Source: an uncultured Oscillospiraceae bacterium (lineage in GTDB: Bacteria; Bacillota; Clostridia; Oscillospirales; Oscillospiraceae). Taken from it: a stretch of DNA of 41,739 nt. The DNA lies in contig CAKTMO010000015.1 in NCBI GenBank assembly GCA_934573935.1, forward strand, positions 1 to 41,739, given 5' to 3'. Under the pieces are notes generated by a model, which did not search any database, was not told the origin of the DNA, and saw nothing but the letters and a program-made list of their open reading frames with translations. The position numbers and the translations under genes are program-made. Below, one piece after another: positions 24,308-31,116 of this stretch; the stretch's first letter is position 1, and each line of letters opens with the position of its first letter.

Positions 24308-25066
24308 ATGAACAAACGCCGCTTCCGAAAATCGCTCCCCTACCTGCTCCCCAGCGCCCTGGGCACCGCCCTGCTGTATATCGCGCCGTTCCTCGTCATG
24401 CTGCACTACGCCTTCTCCGGCGGTGGAGGTCTGGCGGCCCTATGGGGCAACCACGCCTTCGCGGTGGGTACGCGGAACACCGCCGTCTATCTGATCGGCG
24501 GCATCGCCGCCGCGCTGCTGCTGGGCATATGGATCGCACTGGCCCTGCGGCCCCGGCGCTTTGCCGTAAAGCTGGTGCTGCTGGTGCCGCTGATGATCCC
24601 CTCCGCCGCTGTGGCGGTGATCTGGCGGGCGCTGATCCCGTGGGAGAGCTTGTTGGTGCTGATTCTGCTGCTGATCTGGAAGGTCACCGGCGTCAACGCC
24701 GTACTCTTCACCGCTGCCCACGACACCATTCCCCCCGCGGTCATCGAAAGCGCCCAGCTGGACGGCGCCGCCGGTCTGCGTCTGTTCCTTCGCGTCAAAT
24801 GGCCCTATCTGGCCGGCAGCGTGTTTTTCGCCGCCCTGATGGACCTGTTCTTCGCCTGGCGTGCCTTTCGGGAGGTCTATCTCCTGACCGGCGACTACCC
24901 TCACGACAGCATCTACCTCCTCCAGCACTACCTCATGCACATGTTCCGCCGCCTGCAATACGGCAAACTGGCCACCGCCTCCATCGCGGTAGTCGTGGCT
25001 GTTGTGGCGGCAACAGGGCTGCTGTTCCTGCTGACCAACGCGCAGGGAAAAGAGGTGGACGCATGA
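24308..25066 (+). CDS. Sugar-type ABC transporter permease (MalF-like)
   Basis: 252 residues with about six membrane helices. The EAA loop that contacts the ATPase is ESAQLDGAAGLRLFLRVKWP, near residues 155-174. The protein is shorter than most CUT1 MalF-like permeases (about 290) but complete. Its GGAGG-containing gap after the binding-lipoprotein gene is nine bases, and its stop overlaps the next permease start (ATGA). Together the two permeases form the channel. No ATP-binding gene is present, so a shared MsmX/UgpC-type ATPase encoded elsewhere is probably used, as is common for CUT1 systems in Firmicutes. Confidence 0.9.
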   Translation: MNKRRFRKSLPYLLPSALGTALLYIAPFLVMLHYAFSGGGGLAALWGNHAFAVGTRNTAVYLIGGIAAALLLGIWIALALRPRRFAVKLVLLVPLMIPSAAVAVIWRALIPWESLLVLILLLIWKVTGVNAVLFTAAHDTIPPAVIESAQLDGAAGLRLFLRVKWPYLAGSVFFAALMDLFFAWRAFREVYLLTGDYPHDSIYLLQHYLMHMFRRLQYGKLATASIAVVVAVVAATGLLFLLTNAQGKEVDA

Positions 25067-25761
25067 AAACGCTGATGAAAGCGCTTCTTGTGCTCCTCGC
25101 CCTTCTGCCGGTTGGGCTGCTGTTCCGGCTGGCCGTCCCCCAGCTTCCGCTGCTGTGGGACGACCGCGCCTATTGGCGGGGCTACGCCACCTCGCTGGGA
25201 CTGACAGCAGTTATTCTGGTTTTTCAGTTGGCCGTGGCGCTGCTGGCGGCCTACGGTCTGGCCCGCTGGCAGGGACGGCTACGAAACGCCGCCTACCTGT
25301 TGTACTGCCTGCTGACGCTGCTGCCGGTGCAGGTGATGCTGCTGCCCAACTATCTGGTATGCCGTGCGCTGGGCCTGCTGAACACCCGCCTTGCCATCGT
25401 GCTGCTGGGCGTTTTCTCCCCGCTGGCGGTATTCCTGCTGGCCCGGGCCATGCAGCGCATCGGCCGTGAGCAAAGTGAGGCCGCGTCACTGGATGGTGCC
25501 AACGAGTGGACGCTCTTCCGCCGTATCTATCTGCCCCAGGTGAAGGATACCGTCCGCATCGCGGCAGGGCTGGCCTTTCTGGATCAGTGGAGCATGGTGG
25601 AGCTGCCGCTGGTGCTGCTGTCCGACGAAAGCAAGCAGCCCTTGTCCATTCTCCTGACCCGCACCGCCTTTCCCGCCCCCTACGCCGGAGCCGCCCTGTA
25701 TCTCCTGCTTCCGATGGCGGTCATACTGCCGTTCGCCGTTATGATCCGGCGTACCCCATAA
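25063..25761 (+). CDS. Sugar-type ABC transporter permease (MalG-like)
   Basis: 232 residues from the ATG at 25063 that overlaps the preceding stop; a longer in-frame extension upstream has no support because it would overlap the first permease in another frame. About six membrane helices. The EAA loop is EAASLDGANEWTLFRRIYLP near residues 146-165, the classical CUT1 form. GAGGT lies shortly before the start. It pairs with the upstream permease and closes the cassette; a strong bidirectional terminator starts at the stop codon. Confidence 0.9.
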   Translation: MKTLMKALLVLLALLPVGLLFRLAVPQLPLLWDDRAYWRGYATSLGLTAVILVFQLAVALLAAYGLARWQGRLRNAAYLLYCLLTLLPVQVMLLPNYLVCRALGLLNTRLAIVLLGVFSPLAVFLLARAMQRIGREQSEAASLDGANEWTLFRRIYLPQVKDTVRIAAGLAFLDQWSMVELPLVLLSDESKQPLSILLTRTAFPAPYAGAALYLLLPMAVILPFAVMIRRTP

Positions 25762-25797
25762 AAAAAGTTCCGTGAGCGGCGCTCACGGAACTTTTTT
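25761..25797. terminator. Bidirectional terminator between the ABC cassette and tsf
   Basis: A 17-bp perfect stem AAAAAAGTTCCGTGAGC / GCTCACGGAACTTTTTT with a GGC loop. T-runs follow on both strands, so it ends both the permease operon and rpsB-tsf. Confidence 0.93.
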
Positions 25798-25816
25798 ATA
25801 CACTTTTTTAGGGAAA

Positions 25817-26743
25817 TTACTTGCCCATGTTCATCTGAGCAGCGACCTCAGCGGCGAAGTCCTCCTGCTTCTTCTCGATGCCCTCGCCGGTCTGATAGCG
25901 AACGGCGTCCACAAACTTGACGCTGCCGCCCAGCTTCTTGGCGGCGTCGGCCACGTACTTCTCCACGCTGCCCTGGAAGATGTCGCCGCGGACGAACTCC
26001 ATCTGCATCAGGCAGTTCTCCTCGTAGAACTTGTTCATCTTGCCCATGACGATCTTTTCTTTCACCTGAGCGGGCTTGGAAGCCATCTTGGGATCGGTGT
26101 CCATCAGGGCCAGAGCGATCTTCTTCTCCTCAGCCAGCACGTCCTCGGTGACCTGGGACTTGTCCCAGAAACGGGGATTCAGGGCCGCGATCTGCATGGC
26201 GATGTTCTTGCCGATCTCGGTGGCATCCACGCCGCCCTCCACAGCCAGATTCACCAGCACGCCGATCTTGCCGCCGGCATGGACATAACCCACGCTGGTG
26301 TTCTCGGCAAAGCGGACGAAACGGCGAACCTGCAGGTTCTCACCGATGGACATGACCTTCTCGGGCATGGTCTCGGACACGGTCAGCTCGGAGCCAGGAT
26401 ACTTGCTGTTCATCAGGGCGTCCACATCGGCGGGATTATTCTCGGCAACAGCCTTGGCGATATCCTTCACGAAAGCCACGAACAGGTCGGACTTGGCGCA
26501 GAAGTCGGTTTCGCAGTTCACTTCCACCAGCGCGCCAACGCCGTTCTCGGTCAGAGCATAGGACATACCCTCGGCAGCGATGCGGCCGGCCTTCTTGGCG
26601 GCCTTGGCCAAACCCTTCTCACGCAGCCACTCGACCGCCTTGTCCATGTCGCCGTCGCACTCGACCAGCGCCTTCTTGCAATCCATCATACCCACGCTGG
26701 TCATCTCGCGCAGGGTCTTAACATCAGCAGCAGTAAAAGCCAT
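25817..26743 (-). CDS. tsf: Translation elongation factor Ts
   Basis: 308 residues from the ATG at 26743, with GGAGG eight bases upstream; an in-frame ATG at 26761 lies before this site and is rejected. It starts MAFTAADVKTLREMTSVGMM with the UBA-like N-terminal domain, and has the conserved core VNCETDFCAKSDLFVAFVKD near residue 76. It recycles EF-Tu by exchanging GDP for GTP. The gene follows rpsB, the near-universal arrangement, after a 91-base gap containing a strong hairpin. Confidence 0.97.
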   Translation of the reverse strand: MAFTAADVKTLREMTSVGMMDCKKALVECDGDMDKAVEWLREKGLAKAAKKAGRIAAEGMSYALTENGVGALVEVNCETDFCAKSDLFVAFVKDIAKAVAENNPADVDALMNSKYPGSELTVSETMPEKVMSIGENLQVRRFVRFAENTSVGYVHAGGKIGVLVNLAVEGGVDATEIGKNIAMQIAALNPRFWDKSQVTEDVLAEEKKIALALMDTDPKMASKPAQVKEKIVMGKMNKFYEENCLMQMEFVRGDIFQGSVEKYVADAAKKLGGSVKFVDAVRYQTGEGIEKKQEDFAAEVAAQMNMGK

Positions 26744-26777
26744 GATTATATCCTCCATCAAATATAGTGTAATGAAA

Positions 26778-26805
26778 ACGGGGCAGGGACAATTCCCTGC
26801 CCCGT
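26778..26805 (-). terminator. Attenuator hairpin between rpsB and tsf
   Basis: A 12-bp stem ACGGGGCAGGGA / TCCCTGCCCCGT, followed on the minus strand by TTTTCATT. It probably terminates a share of rpsB transcripts, setting the S2 to EF-Ts ratio. Confidence 0.75.
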
Positions 26806-26834
26806 CAGTTTACGCGGTGTTTTTCAGAATTGAC

Positions 26835-27566
26835 TTACTCGGCGTCCTTGGCTTCCTCGGCGGCAGCTTCTTCCATCTGCTCGCCCTGGCGACCCTCGAT
26901 CATGGCGTTGGCCATGATGGACGCGATCAGGCGGATGGCGCGGATGGCGTCATCGTTGCCGGGGATGGGATAGTCGATCTCGTCGGGATCGCAGTTGGTG
27001 TCGGCGATGGCCACAACGGGGATGCCCAGACGGTGCGCCTCGGCGATGGCGTTGCGCTCCTTGCGGGTGTCAACGATGAACAGGGCGCCGGGCAGCTTCT
27101 TCATTTCCTTCACGCCGCCCAGATACTTCTCCAGCTTCTCGATCTCGCCCAGGTGCTTGATAACTTCCTTCTTGGGCAGCATATCAAAGGTGCCGTCGGT
27201 CTGCATGGTCTTCAGCTGGTTCAGACGGTCGATACGGGTTCGCATGGTCTTGAAGTTGGTCATCATGCCGCCCAGCCAGCGGGCGTTGACGTAGTACTGA
27301 CCGCAGCGGGCAGCCTCGTCCTTGATGGCCTCCTGGGCCTGTTTCTTGGTGCCCACGAACAGCAGGGACTGGCCGTTCTCGGACAGCTGGCGGACGAAGT
27401 TATAGGCCTCTTCCAGCTTCTTCACGGTCTTCTGCAGGTCGATGATATAGATGCCGTTGCGCTCCGTATAGATATAGGGAGCCATCTTGGGGTTCCAGCG
27501 ACGGGTCTGGTGACCGAAGTGGACGCCTGCTTCCAGCAGGGACTTCATGGATACGACGTTTGCCAT
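26835..27566 (-). CDS. rpsB: 30S ribosomal protein S2
   Basis: 243 residues, starting [20 protein letters not shown] with the family signature [20 protein letters not shown] directly after. A second signature, [19 protein letters not shown], lies near residue 155. The C-terminal end is acidic ([12 protein letters not shown]). It is a structural protein of the small ribosomal subunit. It has its own promoter and a structured leader, and tsf follows. Confidence 0.97.
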   Translation of the reverse strand: MANVVSMKSLLEAGVHFGHQTRRWNPKMAPYIYTERNGIYIIDLQKTVKKLEEAYNFVRQLSENGQSLLFVGTKKQAQEAIKDEAARCGQYYVNARWLGGMMTNFKTMRTRIDRLNQLKTMQTDGTFDMLPKKEVIKHLGEIEKLEKYLGGVKEMKKLPGALFIVDTRKERNAIAEAHRLGIPVVAIADTNCDPDEIDYPIPGNDDAIRAIRLIASIMANAMIEGRQGEQMEEAAAEEAKDAE

Positions 27567-27617
27567 TTTTGTGTTTCTCCTTTTATGTTTAGTTTTGTAC
27601 CTCCAGCTCCGTCATCT

Positions 27618-27649
27618 CACCGGCTAACCCCGAAGGGCACCGGCCGGTG
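27618..27649 (-). promoter_or_regulatory. rpsB 5' leader hairpin, candidate S2 autoregulatory element
   Basis: The untranslated leader of about 107 nt contains an outer stem CACCGGC/GCCGGTG around an inner paired element with a CCTTCGGGG loop, about 50 bases before the start codon. Ribosomal protein S2 represses its own mRNA through leader structures in other bacteria; the same is inferred here. Confidence 0.45.
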
Positions 27650-27679
27650 ATCAAAAGCTGTGCGGATTCCGACCGAAAT

Positions 27680-27708
27680 ATATTACCATAAGAATCGCCT
27701 GATTGCAA
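27680..27708 (-). promoter_or_regulatory. rpsB-tsf promoter
   Basis: Minus-strand TTGCAA (27708-27703), 17 bases, then TAATAT (27685-27680) preceded by TGG. Predicted start near 27673. Confidence 0.7.
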
Positions 27709-27758
27709 GTAATTTTTTCGCATTTTTTCTGCTATTTTGCCGCGTTTCACAGGAAATT

Positions 27759-28043
27759 TCAGAATTTGCGCCGCTTTTTCGGATTGGGCGGCCCATCCCG
27801 CCGCTGGAAGGGCTTGTCGATCAGCACGATATCGTCCCCGAACTTCTGCACACAGTCCCAGGGGATATAGTAATCCTCCCCCCTGCCGAACAGTCCGAAA
27901 AAGCGGCAGGGGCCAAATACGATGATGGCCTTCACCGTTCCCTCCGGCAGACAGATCTCCAGATCCCCCACATAGCCCAGGCGGCACCCGTCGCAGAGAT
28001 TGATGACCTCCTTACGCCGCAGCTGGCAAAATCTTACAAGCAT
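27759..28043 (-). CDS. YlmC/YmxH-family sporulation protein (PRC-barrel)
   Basis: 94 residues from the ATG at 28043, with AGGTGG five bases upstream (a GTG nine bases earlier overlaps that site). The body is a PRC-barrel: RRKEVINLCDGCRLGYVGDL near residues 10-29, then VFGPCRFFGLFGRGEDYYIP and CVQKFGDDIVLID, ending in a basic tail NPKKRRKF. YlmC/YmxH proteins are small, widespread in endospore formers and linked to sporulation, with no known biochemical role. The gene is divergent from sigG, and a sigmaE-like promoter lies upstream, both consistent with sporulation-time expression. About 190 bases separate it from rpsB. Confidence 0.85.
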   Translation of the reverse strand: MLVRFCQLRRKEVINLCDGCRLGYVGDLEICLPEGTVKAIIVFGPCRFFGLFGRGEDYYIPWDCVQKFGDDIVLIDKPFQRRDGPPNPKKRRKF

Positions 28044-28061
28044 ATTTCCCACCTCGCTGGC

Positions 28062-28091
28062 AGTATATGCCGCCTCCAGGCTGTCCTATTC
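28062..28091 (-). promoter_or_regulatory. Candidate sigmaE-type sporulation promoter for the YlmC/YmxH gene
   Basis: On the minus strand CATATACT (28069-28062) matches the sigmaE -10 form CATAnnnT. GAATAGG (28091-28085) fits most of the -35 form, with a 15-base spacer, one base longer than usual. Confidence 0.35.
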
Positions 28092-28178
28092 CGTCGATTC
28101 CGCACTCTTTTCGCGGCAAAGAATAACTGTCTTTTTTGCCGGAAATACTGGAAACAAACCAGGACAGGAGGCGCGCGC

Positions 28179-28949
28179 ATGCGGGGGAAGGTGGAGATCT
28201 GCGGCATCAACACGGCAGATCTGAAGGTGCTGAAAAATGATGAAATGATGGCGCTGCTGCGCCGCTGCCGCGCGGGAGACACAAGCGCCCGCGAGCAGCT
28301 GATCTGCGGCAACCTGCGCCTGGTGCTGTCGGTGATCCAGCGCTTTTTGGGGCGAGGGGAAAATGTGGACGATCTGTTCCAGGTGGGCTGCATCGGCCTC
28401 ATCAAAGCCATCGACAATTTCGACCTGAACCAGCCTGTCCGCTTCAGTACCTACGGCGTGCCGATGATCGTGGGCGAGATCCGGCGGTATCTGCGCGACA
28501 ATTCCGCCATCCGCGTCTCCCGCTCCATGCGGGACACGGCCTACCGCGTGCTGCAGGCCCGTGAGCAGCTGATGGCCCAGCAGCAGCGGGAGCCCACCGT
28601 GGAACAGATCGCCGCCCATCTGAACATCCCCCGCGAAGAGGTGGTCATGGCCATGGACGCCATCGTCGATCCGGTCAGCTTATACGAGCCGGTGTATTCC
28701 GACGCGGGGGACAATGTCTGTGTGATGGATCAGGTGCGGGACACCGCCAACAGCGACGAGCACTGGCTGGAGCAGATCAGCCTGAAGGACGCCATTGCCC
28801 GGCTGGACGAGCGGCAGCGAAACATCCTGGCGCTGCGGTTCTGCCAAGGAAAAACGCAGATGGAGGTCTCCTCGGAGATCGGCATTTCCCAGGCCCAGGT
28901 GAGCCGGTTGGAGAAGGGTGCCATCGCCTGTATCAAACGTGAAATGTAG
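28179..28949 (+). CDS. sigG: RNA polymerase sporulation sigma factor SigG
   Basis: 256 residues from the ATG at 28179, chosen because AGGAGG lies seven bases upstream, and the product has the size of SigG (about 260). It starts MRGKVEICGINTADLKVLKN, as in other SigG proteins. Region 2 carries LFQVGCIGLIKAIDNFDLNQ and the -10 recognition stretch RFSTYGVPMIVGEIRRYLRD. Region 3 is EPTVEQIAAHLNIPREEV. Region 4 has the helix-turn-helix KTQMEVSSEIGISQAQVSRL. SigG directs late forespore transcription after engulfment. In many Clostridia it follows spoIIGA-sigE; here those genes are absent and the upstream neighbour is divergent. Confidence 0.95.
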   Translation: MRGKVEICGINTADLKVLKNDEMMALLRRCRAGDTSAREQLICGNLRLVLSVIQRFLGRGENVDDLFQVGCIGLIKAIDNFDLNQPVRFSTYGVPMIVGEIRRYLRDNSAIRVSRSMRDTAYRVLQAREQLMAQQQREPTVEQIAAHLNIPREEVVMAMDAIVDPVSLYEPVYSDAGDNVCVMDQVRDTANSDEHWLEQISLKDAIARLDERQRNILALRFCQGKTQMEVSSEIGISQAQVSRLEKGAIACIKREM

Positions 28950-28961
28950 CGAATACGAATT

Positions 28962-28998
28962 ATAATTCCCCGAAAATCGGCGATTTTTGGGGAATTAT
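28962..28998. terminator. Terminator-like hairpin between sigG and the endonuclease-fold gene
   Basis: Arms TAATTCCCC-AAAATC and GATTTT-GGGGAATTA with a single internal mismatch and a GGC loop. It lies 13 bases after the sigG stop and can serve the converging gene. T-runs are short. Confidence 0.7.
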
Positions 28999-28999
28999 T

Positions 29000-29057
29000 G
29001 GTACATAAAGGGCGGTTATTGGTACCAAAATGGTACATAAACGGCCGTTATCGGTAC
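29000..29057. repeat. Two 26-bp imperfect direct repeats with palindromic elements
   Basis: Units at 29000-29025 and 29032-29057 share GGTACATAAA, then GGCGGTTATTGGTAC or GGCCGTTATCGGTAC, with three differences in 26 bases. The second unit contains the palindrome AACGGCCGTT, and GGTACC occurs at the junction. The tandem lies in the 118-base gap between two converging genes. Its function is unknown; it could be a protein-binding site or a decayed hairpin element. Confidence 0.75.
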
Positions 29058-29067
29058 GCCAACCGGC

Positions 29068-30156
29068 TCACCCCTCCGCCGTCATCAGGGTGAAGGTCAT
29101 GCGAACCGGATTGTGATCCGACCACTGGAAGCCGGTGTCTAGCACGGCGCTGTTTTCCACGGCGACATTGGCGGACACCAGAAAGCCGTCCACCGTCAGG
29201 ACATATTGTCCTTCGTGATAAGGGCCGTCGGCGTTGCGGCAGGAGGGGATGGGGGCGGCGGCGTCCAGCGGGGCGACGAGGGTCACATCGTACCCGTCAA
29301 ACGTCCCCTCGGGGATGGGCTGGGCCCAGGAGTATTCCTGATCCGCCTCGCCGAAGTAGGCGGCGGAGTCCCCCAGCAGGTCCTTATTGAAATCGCCGCC
29401 CGCTACACACCAGTTGCCGGCGTCGTACTCCGCCTGCATGTCGTCCAGCAGCAGGCGCAGCTGCTCTGTTGCAATAGTACCGTCGGAGGTGTAGGCGGAG
29501 AGGTGGAGGTTATAAAGGACAAGCTCTTTCCCCTCCGCCACGGGGATGCGGCTGACTGAATAGCAGCGGTCCAGATCCAGCAGCTTCATGACGCTGTTCT
29601 CCACCGGCAGCTCCACCCGCTGGGCGGCGGTGATGGCGGCGGGCGAGAAGGTCAGCAGGCCGGAGCGGGACGCGCCGTGGGGCTGGGTCAGGGGATACAG
29701 AAGGAAGGGCGAATCATAATTCTGGGCGAACACATAGGCCTTTCCCGTCAGGGCCTGGCAGATGGGCTGGCGCTCATCCACATGGTAGCTGCGGGTGGAG
29801 TCCATATCCACCTCCTGTAGCAGATAGAAATCCGCCTGCTGCCGGGCCAGGAAATCGGCGATATGGGCCACGTTTGCCGTCAGCCGCTCCTGGCTCCAGG
29901 CCCAGGACTCCGTGCCGCCGTCCATGAAAAAGCCGTAGTCCGCCTCATAGGCGCCAAAGCCGATGTTATAGGAGAGGACGGTATAGGTCTCCCCCGCCGC
30001 CAGTGTGTCTGCGGCGGCGCTGCCCTCCGGCGTCAGCGGCTTGTCGCCGATGCGGTGGTAGGACAGAAAGACATAGGCCACATAGGCCCCCACCGCCAGC
30101 ACCACCGCCAGCAGGATGCACAGCAGCACCTTGACCCATCGTTTCATCTTTTTCAT
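29068..30156 (-). CDS. Membrane-anchored endonuclease/exonuclease/phosphatase-family protein
   Basis: 362 residues. Basic start MKKMKRWVK, then one hydrophobic helix (about 10-32) that is a signal anchor, so the catalytic domain is outside the membrane. Fold motifs in order: VLSYNIGFGAY (Asn metal ligand), LLQEVDMDSTRS (Glu), SGLLTFS, VLYNLHLSAY (His), VAGGDFNKDLL (Asp and Asn), and the final WSDHNPVRMTF (Asp-His catalytic pair). All catalytic residues of the DNase I/sphingomyelinase-like superfamily are therefore present. Extracellular members degrade nucleic acids, phospholipids or phosphoinositides; the substrate here is open. It is transcribed divergently from the rhomboid protease gene from an overlapping promoter region. 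Confidence 0.88.
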   Translation of the reverse strand: MKKMKRWVKVLLCILLAVVLAVGAYVAYVFLSYHRIGDKPLTPEGSAAADTLAAGETYTVLSYNIGFGAYEADYGFFMDGGTESWAWSQERLTANVAHIADFLARQQADFYLLQEVDMDSTRSYHVDERQPICQALTGKAYVFAQNYDSPFLLYPLTQPHGASRSGLLTFSPAAITAAQRVELPVENSVMKLLDLDRCYSVSRIPVAEGKELVLYNLHLSAYTSDGTIATEQLRLLLDDMQAEYDAGNWCVAGGDFNKDLLGDSAAYFGEADQEYSWAQPIPEGTFDGYDVTLVAPLDAAAPIPSCRNADGPYHEGQYVLTVDGFLVSANVAVENSAVLDTGFQWSDHNPVRMTFTLMTAEG

Positions 30157-30170
30157 AGGGAATCCTCCCG

Positions 30171-30199
30171 TTTACAAATTTCGTTTCATCTATTATAAT
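30171..30199 (+). promoter_or_regulatory. Promoter of the rhomboid gene
   Basis: TTTACA (30171-30176), 17 bases, TATAAT (30194-30199). Its -10 is shared on the other strand with the divergent promoter. Confidence 0.75.
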
Positions 30200-30220
30200 G
30201 GTTCCATTCCGATTTGAAAA
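30192..30220 (-). promoter_or_regulatory. Divergent promoter of the endonuclease-fold gene
   Basis: Minus-strand TTTTCA (30220-30215), 17 bases, TATAAT (30197-30192). The ATTATAAT palindrome gives both strands a -10 box, so the two promoters compete for polymerase. Confidence 0.6.
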
Positions 30221-30232
30221 GAGGATATTCCA

Positions 30233-30808
30233 TTGAAACGACGCATTGTGATCCGATTGAACGCGCCGGTGATCCTGACCTTTGCGCTGCTGGCGCTGGC
30301 GGCGCTGCTGCTGGGGAAATGGACGGGGGGCGCCGCCACCTATCTCTATTTCAGCGTATACCGCGCACCGCTGAGCGATCCACTGACCTATGTGCGCTTC
30401 TTCGGCCATGTGCTGGGGCACGCGGACTATGACCACTACATGGGCAACATGCTGCTGTTGCTGCTGGTGGGGCCTGGTATTGAGGAAAAATACGGCCACA
30501 GGACCACCGCCCTGTGCATCGCGGCGACGGCGCTGGTGACGGGACTGGTGCAATTTCTCTTCTTCCCCAGCACCGTACTGCTGGGGGCCAGCGGCGTGGT
30601 GTTTATGATGATCGTGCTGTCCTCCTTCACGGAGATGGGCAAGGAGGGGATCCCTGTTACATTGATCTTAGTGGTGATCTTCTATCTGGGCGGCGAGCTG
30701 CTGGATGGTCTGACCACTGCCGACAACGTGTCCCAGCTGACCCATATCGTGGGCGGACTGTGCGGGCTGGTGTTCGGGTTCTCCATCAAGCGGCGGCAGC
30801 ACCGGTGA
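30233..30808 (+). CDS. Rhomboid-family intramembrane serine protease
   Basis: 191 residues from a TTG at 30233, with GAGG eight bases upstream. Six membrane helices. The rhomboid marks are all present: the helix-2 HxxxN element (HYMGNMLLLLLVG), the catalytic serine in GASGVVFMMI near residue 121, and the catalytic histidine in HIVGGLCGLVFG near residue 173. Rhomboids cleave membrane-spanning helices of substrate proteins within the bilayer. The size fits the minimal six-helix bacterial core with no extra domain. No substrate is suggested by context. A strong terminator follows. Confidence 0.9.
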   Translation: MKRRIVIRLNAPVILTFALLALAALLLGKWTGGAATYLYFSVYRAPLSDPLTYVRFFGHVLGHADYDHYMGNMLLLLLVGPGIEEKYGHRTTALCIAATALVTGLVQFLFFPSTVLLGASGVVFMMIVLSSFTEMGKEGIPVTLILVVIFYLGGELLDGLTTADNVSQLTHIVGGLCGLVFGFSIKRRQHR

Positions 30809-30825
30809 ACAAATTTGTCATTTTG

Positions 30826-30859
30826 ACGGGAGGGATGCCTGAGGCATCCCTCCCGTTTT
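30826..30859 (+). terminator. Terminator after the rhomboid gene
   Basis: A 14-bp stem ACGGGAGGGATGCC / GGCATCCCTCCCGT with a TGA loop, then TTT. Confidence 0.9.
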
Positions 30860-31026
30860 CCTGTGAGTTAACTTCTGCTAATGTTTGATTTTTCACAAGC
30901 CAATGGCAAAGTTTCACGGCGGGAGAATTTTATCGAAGCGCTACATTTTTTGTCGAAATTTGCCGTTTTATTTATGAATAATTTATGTATAAATGCTTTT
31001 CCTTAACGTGCATCTGATGAATTTTC

Positions 31027-31035
31027 TGCTATAAT
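31027..31035 (+). promoter_or_regulatory. Extended -10 promoter of the cstA-like gene
   Basis: TGCTATAAT at 31027-31035 with no good -35 box, so an extended -10 promoter is likely. Predicted start about 31042, leaving a 75-nt leader. The AT-rich 30860-31026 stretch upstream shows a GAAGCGCTAC element at 30935-30944 but no gene. Confidence 0.5.
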
Positions 31036-31116
31036 ACAGCAATCAAATCCAGAGTTATCCGGAAATTCTGGATGAGCAATCTGACGGAAAAAATACCGAC
31101 AAAGGAGTATGAGATT

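Noticed and set aside
24442..25062. N-terminal extension of the second permease to a 439-residue protein
   Set aside because: The extension overlaps the whole first permease in another frame; the ATGA overlap and ribosome site define the start at 25063.
27759..28178. Extension of sigG upstream to a 429-codon frame
   Set aside because: SigG is about 260 residues, and AGGAGG sits correctly before the ATG at 28179; the extension overlaps the YlmC/YmxH gene on the other strand.
30930..30950. A catabolite-repression (cre) site before cstA (GAAGCGCTAC)
   Set aside because: Only the central AAGCGCT fits; the outer positions are off by one base, so support is too weak.
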